Position numbers and translations under genes: made by a program
Source of the DNA: Lineus longissimus
Lineage: Eukaryota > Nemertea > Pilidiophora > Heteronemertea > Lineidae
Assembly: GCF_910592395.1 (NCBI RefSeq)
Contig: NC_088320.1
Location: forward strand, 10,347,001 to 10,411,000
Direction of reading: 5' to 3'
Length of the DNA stretch: 64,000 nucleotides
Notes under the pieces: generated by a model
Database searches by the model: none
What the model was told of the DNA's origin: nothing
The model's input: the letters and a program-made list of their open reading frames with translations, nothing else
In this document: positions 1-11,311 of the stretch, one piece after another
Numbering within the stretch: the first letter of the stretch is position 1
Layout of the letters: each line of letters opens with the position of its first letter

Positions 1-410
1 GGGCAATAGAGATTACACTATGTTATTTCTTAACTTGGAACTGAACGTTCGTGCACTTTGATGTGGCTTGAAACAGGTTGAAAAGAAAAGTCTGACTTAT
101 CTTAGACATCTGAACATGATACATGAAAGTCCATACTTTTAGTTTAAACCAGAAATACTAAATTTAGGCCATAACCTGGACATGCGTCATAGAGGTTACA
201 TAACGCTGCGCAACCTGAAATTTGGTTGATGGAAATATAGCGTCAAAGGCTTTAAGATGCCTTCGCAGTTTATAAATCCAAGCGATCTACTGGTTTCACC
301 AGTCCGGTTGATCTCCTAATGTCGCTATCGGTCACCTGTAGCTGATTACAGGTAGGCATCAGTCACTTGAGGCTGATTTATACCGTTGGGCATGATTGTC
401 TCTTAGACTT

Positions 411-671
411 CTACGGTTTCTGCGTAGATCTTACATTATTGTTATCAGTGTTAAAATTATAACCCCAAATCTTATTTATAATAACATCCATGAACCCTCT
501 CCATTTGAACCATTCGGTTGCTTTTAGTCCCAGTGATTCAAAAGGTATCACTGTTTTGTCTGGTCTTAGTAAATCTGAAATATATTTTATCCCTACTTCC
601 TTCCAATGTTTATAAAAGATCATTCTTTGATTAATTTTGATTAATTTATTGTACCATAAATTTCCTTCCAA
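411..671 (-). pseudogene. LINE ORF2 C-terminal fragment
   Basis: An 86-codon open frame whose residues LWYNKLIKINQRMIFYKHW, then GIKYISDLL and an FxSLGLKATEWFKWRGFMDVI-like stretch, resemble the region downstream of the reverse transcriptase in L1/Tx1-type LINEs. In those elements an N-x-x-IKI...FYKHW...GI-x-YI-x-DLL block is common. No reverse transcriptase or endonuclease domain is attached, so this is a captured coding scrap inside a satellite and not a functional gene. This copy keeps the N-terminal part in frame, whereas most right-hand copies begin at the internal MIFYKHW. Family assignment is from pattern recognition only. Confidence 0.6.
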
Positions 672-710
672 TGTCTATAGAAGATCATTCTTTGATTTAA
701 TGTCAGGTCA

Positions 711-1511
711 GGTTAGCTACCTGCCACTGGTAACATGTAAGCCAGTGCCACCTGTCTCAGGTGGGTGACTTGTCACCCAGGGCGGATGAGCTCATCTAGA
801 GCCAACAGCCATCTAGTTCTCCACTAGCATAGCCTCGTGGAAACTAGACACCCAGGCGACCTGACACAAAAGTGACTAGTCACCTTGGGCAGTGGAGAAA
901 GTTCTCCGGGGGAGACTGGCCTCCTTAGCCTTGGCCGGCAACTAGTCTAGGAGATGGAAAACTCTGTTTTAATTTTAGGTTAGCTACCTGCCACTGGTTA
1001 CCTGTAAGCCAGTGCCACCTGTCTCAGGTGGTTGACTAGTCACCCAGGGCGGATAAGCTCATCTAGAGCCAACGGCCATCTAGTTCTCCACTACCATAGC
1101 CTCCTGGAAACTAGACACCGAGGCGACCTGACACACAAGTGACTAGTCACCTTGGGCAGTGGAGAAAGTTCCCTGGGGGAGACTGGCCTCCTTAGCCTTG
1201 GCCGGCAACTAGTCTAGGAGATGGAAAACTCTGTTTTAATTTTAGGTTAGCTACCTGCCACTGGTAACCTGTAAGCCAGTGCCACCTGTCTCAGGTGGTT
1301 GACTAGTCACCCAGGGCGGATGAGCTCATCTAGAGCCAACGGCCATCTAGTTCTCCACGACCATAGCCTCGTGGAAACTAGATACCGAGGCGACCTGACA
1401 CACAAGTGACTAGTCACCTTGGGCAGTGGAGAAAGTTCTCCGAGGGAGACTGGCCTCCTTAGCCTTGGCCGGCAACTAGTCTAGGAGATGGAAAACTCTG
1501 TTTTAATTTTA
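711..1511. repeat. Three tandem 267-bp palindrome-rich units
   Basis: Units start at 711, 978 and 1245 with the shared start GGTTAGCTACCTGCCACTGG, a period of 267 bp. Each carries many short dyads: GTGACTAGTCAC or a longer GGGTGACTAGTCACCC version, GATGAGCTCATC, GCCGGC, ACTAGT and CACCTGTCTCAGGTG. They are GC-richer than the surrounding AT-rich linkers. In the right-hand array the same module appears once per unit, or as a half copy in the 605-bp subunits. Confidence 0.85.
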
Positions 1512-1616
1512 AACTCTATTTTAATTTTTTGATTAATTTATTGTACCATAAATTTCCTTCCAATGTTGATAAAAGATCATTCTTTGATTAATTTTGATTA
1601 ATTTATTGTACCAAAA

Positions 1617-2716
1617 ATATGTTTTTCCTGAGCCACGTGCTTGCAGGCGCCGCCTACTTTGCCTTAGTGAGCCAATCATATAACATCTTATATTGTAGCA
1701 TGTGATGTATGTTTTACCAGACTATTATGTGGAAGTATTGTCCTTTGCTGGATTGGGGGTACCATAAATATGTTTTTCCTGAGCCACGTGCTTGCAGGCG
1801 CCGCCTCTTTTGCCTTAGTGAGCCAATCATATAACATCTTATATTGTAGCATGTGATGTATGTTCTACCAGACTATTATGTGGAAGTATTGTCCTTTGCT
1901 GGATTGGGGGTACCATAAATATGTTTTTCCTGAGCCACGTGCTTGCAGGCGCTGCCTCCTTTGCCTTAGTGAGCCAATCATATAACATCTTATATTGTAG
2001 CATGTGATGTATGTTTTACCAGACTATTATGTGGAAGTATTGTCCTTTGCTGGATTGGGGGTACCATAAATATGTTTTTCCTGAGCCACGTGCTTGCAGG
2101 CGTCGCTTCCTTTGCCTTAGTGAGCCAATCATATAACATCTTATATTGTAGCATGCGATGTATGTTTTACCAGACTATTATGTGGAAGTATTGTCCTTTG
2201 CTGGATTGCTGGATTTGGGGTACCATAAATATGTTTTTCCTGAGCCACGTGCTTGCAGGCGCCGCCTCCTTTGCCTTAGTGAGCCAATCATATAACATCT
2301 TATATTGTAGCATGCGATGTATGTTTTACCAGACTATTATGTGGAAGTATTGTCCTTTACTGGATTGGGGGTACCATAAATATGTTTTTCCTGAGCCACG
2401 TGCTTGCAGGCGCCGCCTCCTTTGCCTTAGTGAGCCAATCATGTTTTACCAGACTATTATGTGGAAGTATTGTCCTTTGCTGGATTAGGGGTACCATAAA
2501 TGTGATGTATGTTTTACCAGACTATTATGTGGAAGTATTGTCCTTTGCTGGATTCGGGGTACCATAAATATGTTTTTCCTGAGCCACGTGCTTGCAGGCG
2601 CCGCCTCCTTTGCCTTAGTGAGCCAATCATATAACTAACATCTTATATTATAGCATGTGATGTATGTTTTACCAGACTATTATGTGGAAGTATTGTCCTT
2701 TGCTGGATTGGGGGTA
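1617..2716 (-). repeat. 151-bp satellite array (about 7 units)
   Basis: The start ATGTTTTTCCTGAGCCACGTG recurs at 1619, 1770, 1921, 2072, 2231, 2382 and 2570, mostly 151 bp apart, with one +8 bp and one truncated unit. Each unit holds a CACGTG E-box, a GCCAATCA CCAAT box and GGCGCC. Open frames crossing the units read out as repeated FFLSHVLAG and CLSEP peptides in shifting frames because 151 is not a multiple of three. I do not regard them as genes. Confidence 0.92.
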
Positions 2717-3239
2717 CGTTTCACTTGAATAAGACAGATGTAAACAATGTAAGTTTGATAAAAGAAGCAATTACACTGTTAACCCGTTGACATGAAGGTG
2801 GCAGCACCACAGTGTAGTGACTCTTAAAGGGGCAATAGAGATTACACTATGTTATTTCTTAACTTGGAACTGAACGTTCGTGCACTTTGATGTGGCTTGA
2901 AACAGGTTGAAAAGAAAAGTCTGACTTATCTTAGACATCTGAACATGATACATGAAAGTCCATACTTTTAGTTTAAACCAGAAATACTAAATTTAGGCCA
3001 TAACCTGGACATGCGTCATAGAGGTTACATAACGCTGCGCAACCTGAAATTTGGTTGATGGAAATATAGCGTCAAAGGCTTTAAGATGCCTTCGCAGTTT
3101 ATAAATCCAAGCGATCTACTGGTTTCACCAGTCCGGTTGATCTCCTAATGTCGCTATCGGTCACCTGTAGCTGATTACAGGTAGGCATCAGTCACTTGAG
3201 GCTGATTTATACCGTTGGGCATGATTGTCTCTTAGACTT

Positions 3240-3500
3240 CTACGGTTTCTGCGTAGATCTTACATTATTGTTATCAGTGTTAAAATTATAACCCCAAATC
3301 TTATTTATAATAACATCCATGAACCCTCTCCATTTGAACCATTCGGTTGCTTTTAGTCCCAGTGATTCAAAAGGTATCACTGTTTTGTCTGGTCTTAGTA
3401 AATCTGAAATATATTTTATCCCTACTTCCTTCCAATGTTTATAAAAGATCATTCTTTGATTAATTTTGATTAATTTATTGTACCATAAATTTCCTTCCAA
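3240..3500 (-). pseudogene. LINE ORF2 C-terminal fragment, copy 2
   Basis: Identical peptide to the copy at 411-671, 2,829 bp downstream. The frame is intact. Confidence 0.6.
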
Positions 3501-4437
3501 TGTCTATAGAAGATCATTCTTTGATTTAATGTCAGGTCAGGTTAGCTACCTGCCACTGGTAACATGTAAGCCAGTGCCACCTGTCTCAGGTGGGTGACTT
3601 GTCACCCAGGGCGGATGAGCTCATCTAGAGCCAACAGCCATCTAGTTCTCCACTAGCATAGCCTCGTGGAAACTAGACACCCAGGCGACCTGACACAAAA
3701 GTGACTAGTCACCTTGGGCAGTGGAGAAAGTTCTCCGGGGGAGACTGGCCTCCTTAGCCTTGGCCGGCAACTAGTCTAGGAGATGGAAAACTCTGTTTTA
3801 ATTTTAGGTTAGCTACCTGCCACTGGTTACCTGTAAGCCAGTGCCACCTGTCTCAGGTGGTTGACTAGTCACCCAGGGCGGATAAGCTCATCTAGAGCCA
3901 ACGGCCATCTAGTTCTCCACTACCATAGCCTCCTGGAAACTAGACACCGAGGCGACCTGACACACAAGTGACTAGTCACCTTGGGCAGTGGAGAAAGTTC
4001 CCTGGGGGAGACTGGCCTCCTTAGCCTTGGCCGGCAACTAGTCTAGGAGATGGAAAACTCTGTTTTAATTTTAGGTTAGCTACCTGCCACTGGTAACCTG
4101 TAAGCCAGTGCCACCTGTCTCAGGTGGTTGACTAGTCACCCAGGGCGGATGAGCTCATCTAGAGCCAACGGCCATCTAGTTCTCCACGACCATAGCCTCG
4201 TGGAAACTAGATACCGAGGCGACCTGACACACAAGTGACTAGTCATCTTGGGCAGTGGAGAAAGTTCTCCGAGGGAGACTGGCCTCCTTAGCCTTGGCCG
4301 GCAACTAGTCTAGGAGATGGAAAACTCTGTTTTAATTTTAAACTCTATTTTAATTTTTTGATTAATTTATTGTACCATAAATTTCCTTCCAATGTTGATA
4401 AAAGATCATTCTTTGATTAATATTGATTAATTTATTG

Positions 4438-5732
4438 TACCATAAATATGTTTTTCCTGAGCCACGTGCTTGCAGGCGCCGCCTACTTTGCCTTAGTGAG
4501 CCAATCATATAACATCTTATATTGTAGCATGTGATGTATGTTTTACCAGACTATTATGTGGAAGTATTGTCCTTTGCTGGATTGGGGCTACCATAAATAT
4601 GTTTTTCCTGAGCCACGTGCTTGCAGGCGTCGCCTCCTTTGCCTTAGTGAGCCAATCATATAACATCTTATATTGTAGCATGCGATGTATGTTTTACCAG
4701 ACTATTATGTGGAAGTATTGTCCTTTGCTGGATTGCTGGATTTGAGGTACCATAAATATGTTTTTCCTGAGCCACGTGCTTGCAGGCGCCGCCTCCTTTG
4801 CCTTAGTGAGCCAATCATATAACATCTTATATTGTAGCATGCGATGTATGTTTTACCAGACTATTATGTGGAAGTATTGTCCTTTGCTGGATTGGGGGTA
4901 CTATAAATATGTTTTTCCTGAGCCACGTGCTTGCAGGCGCCGCCTTCTTTGCCTTAGTGAGCCAATCATATAACATCTTATATTGTAGCATGTGATGTAT
5001 GTTTTACCAGACTATTATGTTGAAGTATTGTCCTTTGCTGGATTGGGGGTACCATAAATATGTTTTTCCTGAGCCACGTGCTTGCAGGCGCCGCCTACTT
5101 TGCCTTAGTGAGCCAATCATATAACATCTTATATTGTAGCATGTGATGTATGTTTTACCAGACTATTATGTTGAAGTATTGTCCTTTGCTGGATTGGGGG
5201 TACCATAAATATGTTTTTCCTGAGCCACGTGCTTGCAGGCGCCGCCTCTTTTGCCTTAGTGAGCCAATCATATAACATCTTATATTGTAGCATTTGATGT
5301 ATTTTTTGACAGACTATTATGTGGAAGTATTGTCCTTTACTGGATTGGGGGTACCATAAATATGTTTTTCCTGAGCCACGTGCTTGCAGGCGCCGCCTCC
5401 TTTGCCTTAGTGAGCCAATCATGTTTTACCAGACTATTATGTGGAAGTATTGTCCTTTGCTGGATTGTGGGTACCATAAATATGTTTTTCCTGAGCCACG
5501 TGCTTGCAGGCGCCGCCTCCTTTCCCGTAGTGAGCCAATCATATAACATCTTATATTGTAGCATGTCATGTATGTTCTACCAGACTATTATGTGGAAGTA
5601 TTGTCCTTTGCTGGATTGTGGGTACCATAAATATGTTTTCCCTGAGCCACGTGCTTGCAGGCGCCTCCTCCTTTGCCTTAGTGAGCCAATCATGTTTTAC
5701 CAGACTATTGTCCTTTGCTGGATTGGGGGTAC
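4438..5732 (-). repeat. 151-bp satellite array, second run
   Basis: About eight to nine copies of the 151-bp unit, several truncated: around 5410-5440 and 5690-5710 the CCAAT region jumps straight to the ATGTTTTACCAGACTA segment. It shares the +8-bp GGATTGCT variant with copy 1 (near 4730), which marks the two runs as duplicates that then changed in unit number. Confidence 0.88.
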
Positions 5733-5812
5733 GGTTCAGTTGAATAAGACAGATGTAAACAATGCAAGTTTGATAAAAGAGGAAATTACAGTGTTAACCC
5801 GTTGACATGAAG

Positions 5813-7399
5813 TGGCCTTTCTTGATGCTTAAGGTCCATTATACGTTAATGGTGACGCAATTTAATGATGACACTTCATAAAGTCCTAGGATTGCGGACT
5901 AATGAATGACGGTGTGTGTGATAACATGCTCGATACATTCAAACCGGACAAACGAGGACAACTTTGAGCTACACGTAGCCTAGCTGAGTAAAGGATGTCT
6001 CAAGCAAGAGGAGTGGCCTTTCCAAAGCTTCAGTTGCATTAAACAAGTCCATTGTGACACAATTTACCAGATGACACTCCATCTGGTCCCAGGGGCTAGA
6101 CCTTATGAATGACTATGCATGTGGTGACATGCTGGATATATTCAAGCCGGGGAAATGTAGATGGTCTCTGGGATGAGGCCTTATGAATGTGTGCGTTTGA
6201 TGACATGCTCAAACCGGGGACATGAGGAGCCTCATAGCCTAGTGGTTAACACTGGTGGCTACCACGCAATAGGGCCCGGGTTTGATCCCGGGGAGAACCT
6301 AGGATTGTATTTCTGGATGAACCGGCGTGGCTTTCAAGAACTAAAAATTCCTGGCTCTTCACAACACGTACATTGTCTTTAGCTGGTCCAGCCGGTAAAC
6401 CCTCATGGAATGAATATGGATGTGGTGACATGCTCGAATACATCAAAACCTGGGACTAAGGACAACTTTGAGGTACATTTAGGCCTAGATGAGTAAAGGA
6501 TGTTTGAAGCTGGAGGAGTGGCCTTTCTAAAGCTTCAGTTGCATTAAACAGTCCATTGTGACACAATTTACCGATGACACTCCATCTGGTCCCAGGATGA
6601 AACTCTATCTGGGCTCTGGGATGAGGTCTTGGGAATGGTGTGTTTGATGACATGATCGTAGCATTCAAACCGGGGACATGAGGAGCCTCATAGCCTAGTG
6701 GTTAACACTGGTGGCTACCACGCAATAGGGCCAGGGTTCGATCCCGAGGAGAACCCAGAATTGTACTTCTGGATGAACCGGCGTGGCTTTCAAGGAACCA
6801 AATTCCTGGCTCTTCACAACACGTACATAGGCTATAGCTGGTCCAGCGGGTAATGAATATGGATGTGGTGACATGCTCGAATACATCAAAACCTCGGACA
6901 TAAGGACAACTTTGAGGTACATTTAGGCCTAGATGAGTAGAGCATGTCTGAACTTAAAACAGTGGCCTTTATACAGACAATGGTGACACAGTAATGACTG
7001 TTTTTGTGATAACATGCTCGATACATTCAAGCCGTGGACATGAGGAGCCTAGCTGAGTAAAGAATGTTGGAAGCTAGAGGAGTGGACTTTCTAAAGCTTC
7101 AGTTGCATAAAACAGTCCATTGTGACACAATTTACAGATGACACTATCTGGTCCAGGATGAAACTCCATCTGGTCTCTGGGATGGGGGTATTATGCATTA
7201 AACAGTCTTATGAATGTGTACGTTTGATGACATGCTCGATACATTCAAACCGTGGATATGAGGAGCCTCATAGCCTAGTGGTTAACACTGGTGGCTACCA
7301 CGCAATAGGGCCCGGGTTCGATCCCGGGGAGAACCTAGGATTGTATTTTTGGATGAACCGGCGTGGCTTTCAAGGAACTAAAAATTCCTGGCTCTTCAC
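5813..7399 (+). repeat. tRNA-like (pol III A/B box) repeats, plus orientation
   Basis: Several diverged copies of one family. Three heads have a box A match TAGCCTAGTGGTTA at 6235, 6691 and 7271 and a box B GGTTCGATCC-type match about 44 nt later (6279, 6735, 7315). The tail includes GGATGAACCGGCGTGGCTTTC and ATTAAACAGTCCATTGTGACAC. The head does not fold into a full cloverleaf: GTGGCTACCAC forms a tight hairpin where the anticodon arm would be. A tRNA-derived SINE, or a larger repeat carrying a SINE head, fits best. No poly(A) or short-repeat 3' tail was seen. Confidence 0.7.
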
Positions 7400-7464
7400 A
7401 GTACCTCCTCAGCCTCAGTTAAACCCAGCGTTAGGAGATTTCTAGCGTTAGTAGCAAATCCAAC

Positions 7465-8835
7465 ATGACCGCCAACATTGGAATCTTTCCACTTCAGCCA
7501 CAAATTCAGGCAATTCGACAATGTAATCGCACTTTTAATCATCTTGAGCGCTTTAATGATAAGAAACTATTTAAAAGGTATCGTTTTGAGTTGGATGGGA
7601 TTGAATTTATATGTGATTTAGTGAGAGAGGACCTCGAAAGAGCAAGTGGTAGGTCAATGGCCCTCACAGTGGAAATACAAGTGCTCCTTGCCTTGCGTTT
7701 TTTTGCTTCGGGGGCATTTTTGGAGCCAATAGGAGACACCCTTGGTATAGACAAGGGATCAGTATCAAGAGCTGTACGTGATGTAAGTGCTGCGTTACAC
7801 CGCCGGAGGGATGAATTTATAAAATGGCCAATCCAAGTGGATGAGCGGCGTTAAGTACAGATGGGTTTCTACAACATCTCAGGCTTCCCAAGAGTACTCG
7901 GCTGCATAGACGGCACCCATGTGAGGATTATATGCCCAAATGCGCCACTCTTGCCAGTAGAAGCACCACCACCTCCACCACCACCACCAGCAGATGATGA
8001 AGAGCAGCTACCACAGCAGGCACAGCCAATGCCAAATGCAGCACGGCCAGAGGAAGATCCACATGATGATGATCCACAGCAGCCTCAGCAGCAGGGAAGG
8101 GTACCAAACTATGAAGCGTCATTCGTTAATCGCAAGGGCTACCACAGCCTAAACATCCAGGCAGTCTGTGACCACACTGGTAAGTATTTATTAACCTTTA
8201 TTTCTTGCAGAAATTGATGAAATAACTACGATTTTCACCCTGAATTCTGACAAGTTTTGACAGAAGCTGCCATCTTTGTTTATGACCGAGGTGAAGGTAA
8301 TGCAAGTTAATGCAGTGCTGATATAGGGGGTGCAAACTTGGTATTAATTTAATGGTTTAAAGGGGGCACTATCTGCATTTTAATGTATGTTTGGAATTTT
8401 TCTCCTAGTCAGTGATGTTATAACCACTTTAACTCCCACTTGAAATAGGATTCCTGTAGTATCTTTATTGTTGTGTAAATTTTTAGGAAGGTTCACAAAG
8501 ATAGTGGCAAAGTGGCCTGGAGCTACCCATGACAGCTACATTTTTCGTAACTCGGCCTTCTCCGTCCACATGGAAGCGAATAACCCAAGAGGAGAGGACG
8601 GGATGATGTTCCTTGCAGGCCATTCCTCATTACCCCCTACCCCAACCCTACAACACCTCGTGAGTAGCACTTTAACAAGTCCCTCTGTGGCACAAGAGTT
8701 CGCATTGAACATGCCTTTGGTGTCCTCAAACGGCGATTCCATGTGTTGCATGGCGAAGTTCGCATGGAAGCAGCCAATTATATCGTCTCACAGTATGTTA
8801 AAACCATTACATACTTCGTACTGAATCTGACATGA
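7465..8835 (+). pseudogene. Harbinger DDE transposase (HARBI1-like), broken
   Basis: The protein reads from MTANIGIFP through a helical N-terminal part ([28 protein letters not shown]) to the first catalytic Asp in CIDGTHVRI. There is a GT-AG intron: donor after 8179, acceptor before 8487. The second exon gives WPGATHDSYIF (second Asp) and later [15 protein letters not shown] (Glu). Lesions are an in-frame TAA at 7852, at least one frameshift near 8600, and a TAG just before HFNKSLCG. A Pro/Gln/Asp-rich insertion lies between CIDGTHVRIICP and YEASFVNRKGYHS, where relatives have only a few residues. Cut-and-paste transposition function is lost. Confidence 0.8.
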
Positions 8836-9103
8836 CCAAGTGCCCTTGCTGTGTATATAAGTCACCTGAAGATGACCAATTTAACCCCCTAACCAATGCC
8901 TATAGCTTCCCTTTTTAAAATGCTATCTGAGTAAACTGATTAAATTCAATTAAGCCCCAGTTAGTAATTGGCAATTTAATCAACGCAAGCTCAGCTTTAA
9001 TCTTTAATAATAAATACATGTACAATTTCGTTTATAATAATGCTGTAATGTACAATGTAATGTACAATGTAATATATTAACACAGTCCTGGCAGTCCTTA
9101 AAG

Positions 9104-11095
9104 TTAAAAATTCACAAATTTGTGAAGGGCCTCCTCCAAAGTGGCTTGCAACACCTTCAACTGAAGGTCGCGAATGTCTTGGCTGCTGACTTTAGAGCCT
9201 GAAAAATGACAACATATGAATCTTCGATCAGGTACACATACCATTGTTTAACATTTAGTACATTTGTGTGATACTATGGCTGTTACTACTATCATATTAC
9301 TTGATGTGTAATTCATTCTTTGATAGCACCAAAAATCAATGAAGACTAGTCTATATTATTCTTGACATTACCTGAACCATGACCAAGTACTAAGATATTA
9401 AGGCATAGCAATTAATCAAGTGAGAAGTATAGCCTATAGAATATTGTCAGTAAAGGTTTGCAAAGCTATACCAACCTGATGCTGATCCTACCGATCCCAC
9501 TTTTGACCTGGAGGATTTTGATTTCGCTGGTACCACCTTCTTAGTCGTTTTCTTCATTGTCATGACACATTTTGGGGGTGTGGGGCCAGCTGAGCACAGT
9601 TCCAGCTGAGCACAGTTCCAAATAATCTGAAATACAGGTAGTTGGCAAGTTTAAATAGAGACAAGGTTTTATTCATTCTTGGTTGATTAATTTCGAAAAT
9701 GAATTCTTGTTTTATGTCATAAAAATTATGTCTTGAAACCTATGTATAGTGTATGTAGCAATTACCTGATTCATAAGTCATGCTTGTTTTGACTTCTTCA
9801 ATGTCGTCATTGGGATATCCAGAAGTTGGCAGACCTGAAATTCGACCAGAAAATTAGCAAGCAAGATGATTTAAGTCTGCATTAAAACAGTTGGTATTTT
9901 ATCAAAATTTGTATTCTGTCACTACTTTAAAAGTATGATACTGTAGTACAAAGAATTCAGTGAATCCATCAGTTGGTCTAACTTGCCAATGAAACACAAT
10001 AATTTAAATCATACCTATTTCAGCAATGATAATGGCAGAGGCTGGTACTTGCTCCTCATTCCTGGGCTTAAGTGGTGGTATGAAAACTCTCCCTGGCGCT
10101 GCTCCAATTGCTGCAGGTATTCCTGGAATGAGAGGGTAAAAAAGTTTAGCTGAAATGGCACTTCATATTTTATGTGTGCCCACTGAGCATGCTCAGTTCG
10201 CCTCAAGCAATTCCAGAAACTAGAGAATGTTGCACAAATTTCCAAATGAAATCTGTATTTATTCACAGTTATGATACAAAAAAAGATGGTTCATTATAGT
10301 AAAGTCTGTCTTTTGGTATGTTTATAAGATGTTGATCATTTGTTTGAACAGTGTTCAACGGGGAAACGAGGATATTTGGTGTGGTAAGTTGGTATATTTG
10401 GTATCGTGTGATTTGGCAAGCATGCGTTTTGAACATGTTCATTGGCAGTGTGCCAATAATGACGTAGTTGGAGGAGTTTCCCACTTGCTGGGGATTCCCA
10501 AACAAGCAGACGAACTAGAAAACTTCTTTCTAGCTCAAAATAAAGGTTGACTTATCAAAAAAGTTAATAATGAACACATACCAAATGTGCTGGCTTGCAC
10601 CCCATGATGATGTGGGTCAACAACTGTCTTCCTCTTCTTGCAAGGCATATCCAGGGGTTGAGGCTGGCCAATTGTTGTTTCAAAACCATCAACAACACCA
10701 TTGAAGCTAGCATCATCTTTGAATATGTCAATGATCTTCTCTGTGATGGCATTCAATGGCGCCATACATGCCCCGCCACCAGTTTTGCCCATGTGTTGTC
10801 GACGCTGCCCATGCACCTCCTTGGCTTTGGAAACCAACGAATTCCACTTCTCCCTCACCTGGGTTGCAGTTCTGGTTGTTCCCAGGGCTGACACCTTCAT
10901 TGCAATACCATCCCAGACATTCATCTTTAGGCTCTTGGTGACTTCGTTACTAAACGTTGCCCTAAGCATCTCCAACTGGACCTCAACCAATTCCACAAGT
11001 AGAATGGTGACTTCTGGGGTCCAGTTGGACCCCCTTTCCCTCTTCTTTTTCATTTTTGGTGCGGATACAAAATTCTCAGTACTTGAGGCTGCCAT
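9104..11095 (-). pseudogene. Harbinger Myb/SANT-like gene, five exons, one 16-nt duplication
   Basis: My exon model on the minus strand is 11095-10582, 10122-10015, 9834-9766, 9626-9476 and 9198-9104. All introns are GT-AG and every junction is phase 1. Exon 1 encodes a Myb/SANT-like DNA-binding domain (WTPEVTILLVELVE... TATQVREKWNSLVSKAKE, about residues 20-95) followed by GGGACMAPLNAITEKIIDIF, as in the second protein of PIF/Harbinger elements. The later exons are Lys/Ser-rich and end in a helical DLQLKVLQATLEEALHKF tail. Without a tandem 16-nt duplication in exon 4 (9586-9601 and 9602-9617) the gene would read through to the TAA at 9104, about 306 codons. As it stands the frame is lost in exon 4. 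Confidence 0.78.
9586..9617. repeat. 16-nt tandem duplication breaking Harbinger exon 4
   Basis: CCAGCTGAGCACAGTT occurs twice back to back. Its length is not a multiple of three, and one copy alone keeps the frame. Confidence 0.9.
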
Positions 11096-11311
11096 CTTAG
11101 AAAATTTGGGAGGAACCCGATTGCATTGTGGGTAATTTCCCTAGCAACGCACTAACGCCAGCATTTAGGCAATGTTAGCTAACGCTGGCGTTAAAATTAC
11201 TTTGCGCAACCCAAATTTAACGCTAAGTTAGCAAACGCCACGTTAAGGATTTACCGCTGAAAAAAGCTGCTAACGCCACGTTAACATAACGCTGATTGAG
11301 CAACCGGGCCC
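11096..11311. repeat. Harbinger right terminus with subterminal repeats
   Basis: Clustered short motifs in both orientations (TAACGCCAG, AACGCTGGCGTTAA, AACGCCACGTTAA twice, TTAACATAACGCTG), ending GCAACCGGGCCC at 11311. Such subterminal clusters in Harbinger elements are bound by the Myb-like protein. That role is inferred here. Confidence 0.65.

Larger units (their letters stand above)
1..2829 (-). repeat. Composite satellite unit, copy 1 (2,829 bp)
   Basis: The first of two tandem copies; the sequence at position 1 restarts at 2830, and the LINE-fragment frame recurs exactly 2,829 bp later. Read on the minus strand the module order matches the large array at 28.5-64 kb: 151-bp units, 267-bp palindromic units, LINE C-terminal fragment with its tail, and a ~110-bp segment containing a GTTAAC-type dyad. 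Unlike the right-hand array, the 267-bp module is present three times and the 151-bp module about seven times per unit. The first 1.6 kb of copies 1 and 2 differ at only a few positions, so the duplication is recent. Confidence 0.9.
2830..5812 (-). repeat. Composite satellite unit, copy 2
   Basis: A near-identical second copy. It contains the LINE fragment at 3240-3500 on the minus strand (same 86-residue peptide as copy 1), three 267-bp units from about 3540 to 4340, and a longer 151-bp array (next entry). The copy ends at the GTTAACCCGTTGACATGAAG dyad segment (5793-5812), where satellite homology stops and the tRNA-like repeat block begins. Confidence 0.88.
7400..11311. mobile_element. PIF/Harbinger transposon, 5' end truncated
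   Basis: Insertion into the tRNA-like repeats: repeat homology stops after CTCTTCACA at ~7399 and resumes with TGGTCTCTGGGATGG at 11312. It carries the two genes typical of PIF/Harbinger elements, a DDE nuclease on the plus strand and a Myb/SANT-like protein on the minus strand, arranged convergently. The right end (11096-11311) is full of AACGCCACGTTAA and TTAACGC-type subterminal repeats and ends GAGCAACCGGGCCC. The left end lacks the matching GGGCCCGGTTGCTC, so that terminus has probably been lost, and no TWA target duplication can be assigned. Confidence 0.8.

Noticed and set aside
2072-2488. 138-codon and similar long frames across the 151-bp arrays (also 5362-5805, 21785-22501 and 24-26 kb)
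   Set aside because: The period is not a multiple of three, so the same DNA is read in successive frames. The peptides are translations of the satellite on either strand with no start context or domain.
6227-6300. Functional tRNA genes at each A/B-box head
   Set aside because: The acceptor and anticodon arms do not pair as in a tRNA, copies differ in box B, and they are multi-copy repeats.
10701-11135. Plus-strand frames of 98-144 codons opposite the Myb-like gene
   Set aside because: Antisense shadows of exon 1, whose minus-strand frame has a clear Myb/SANT-like domain and splice donor.
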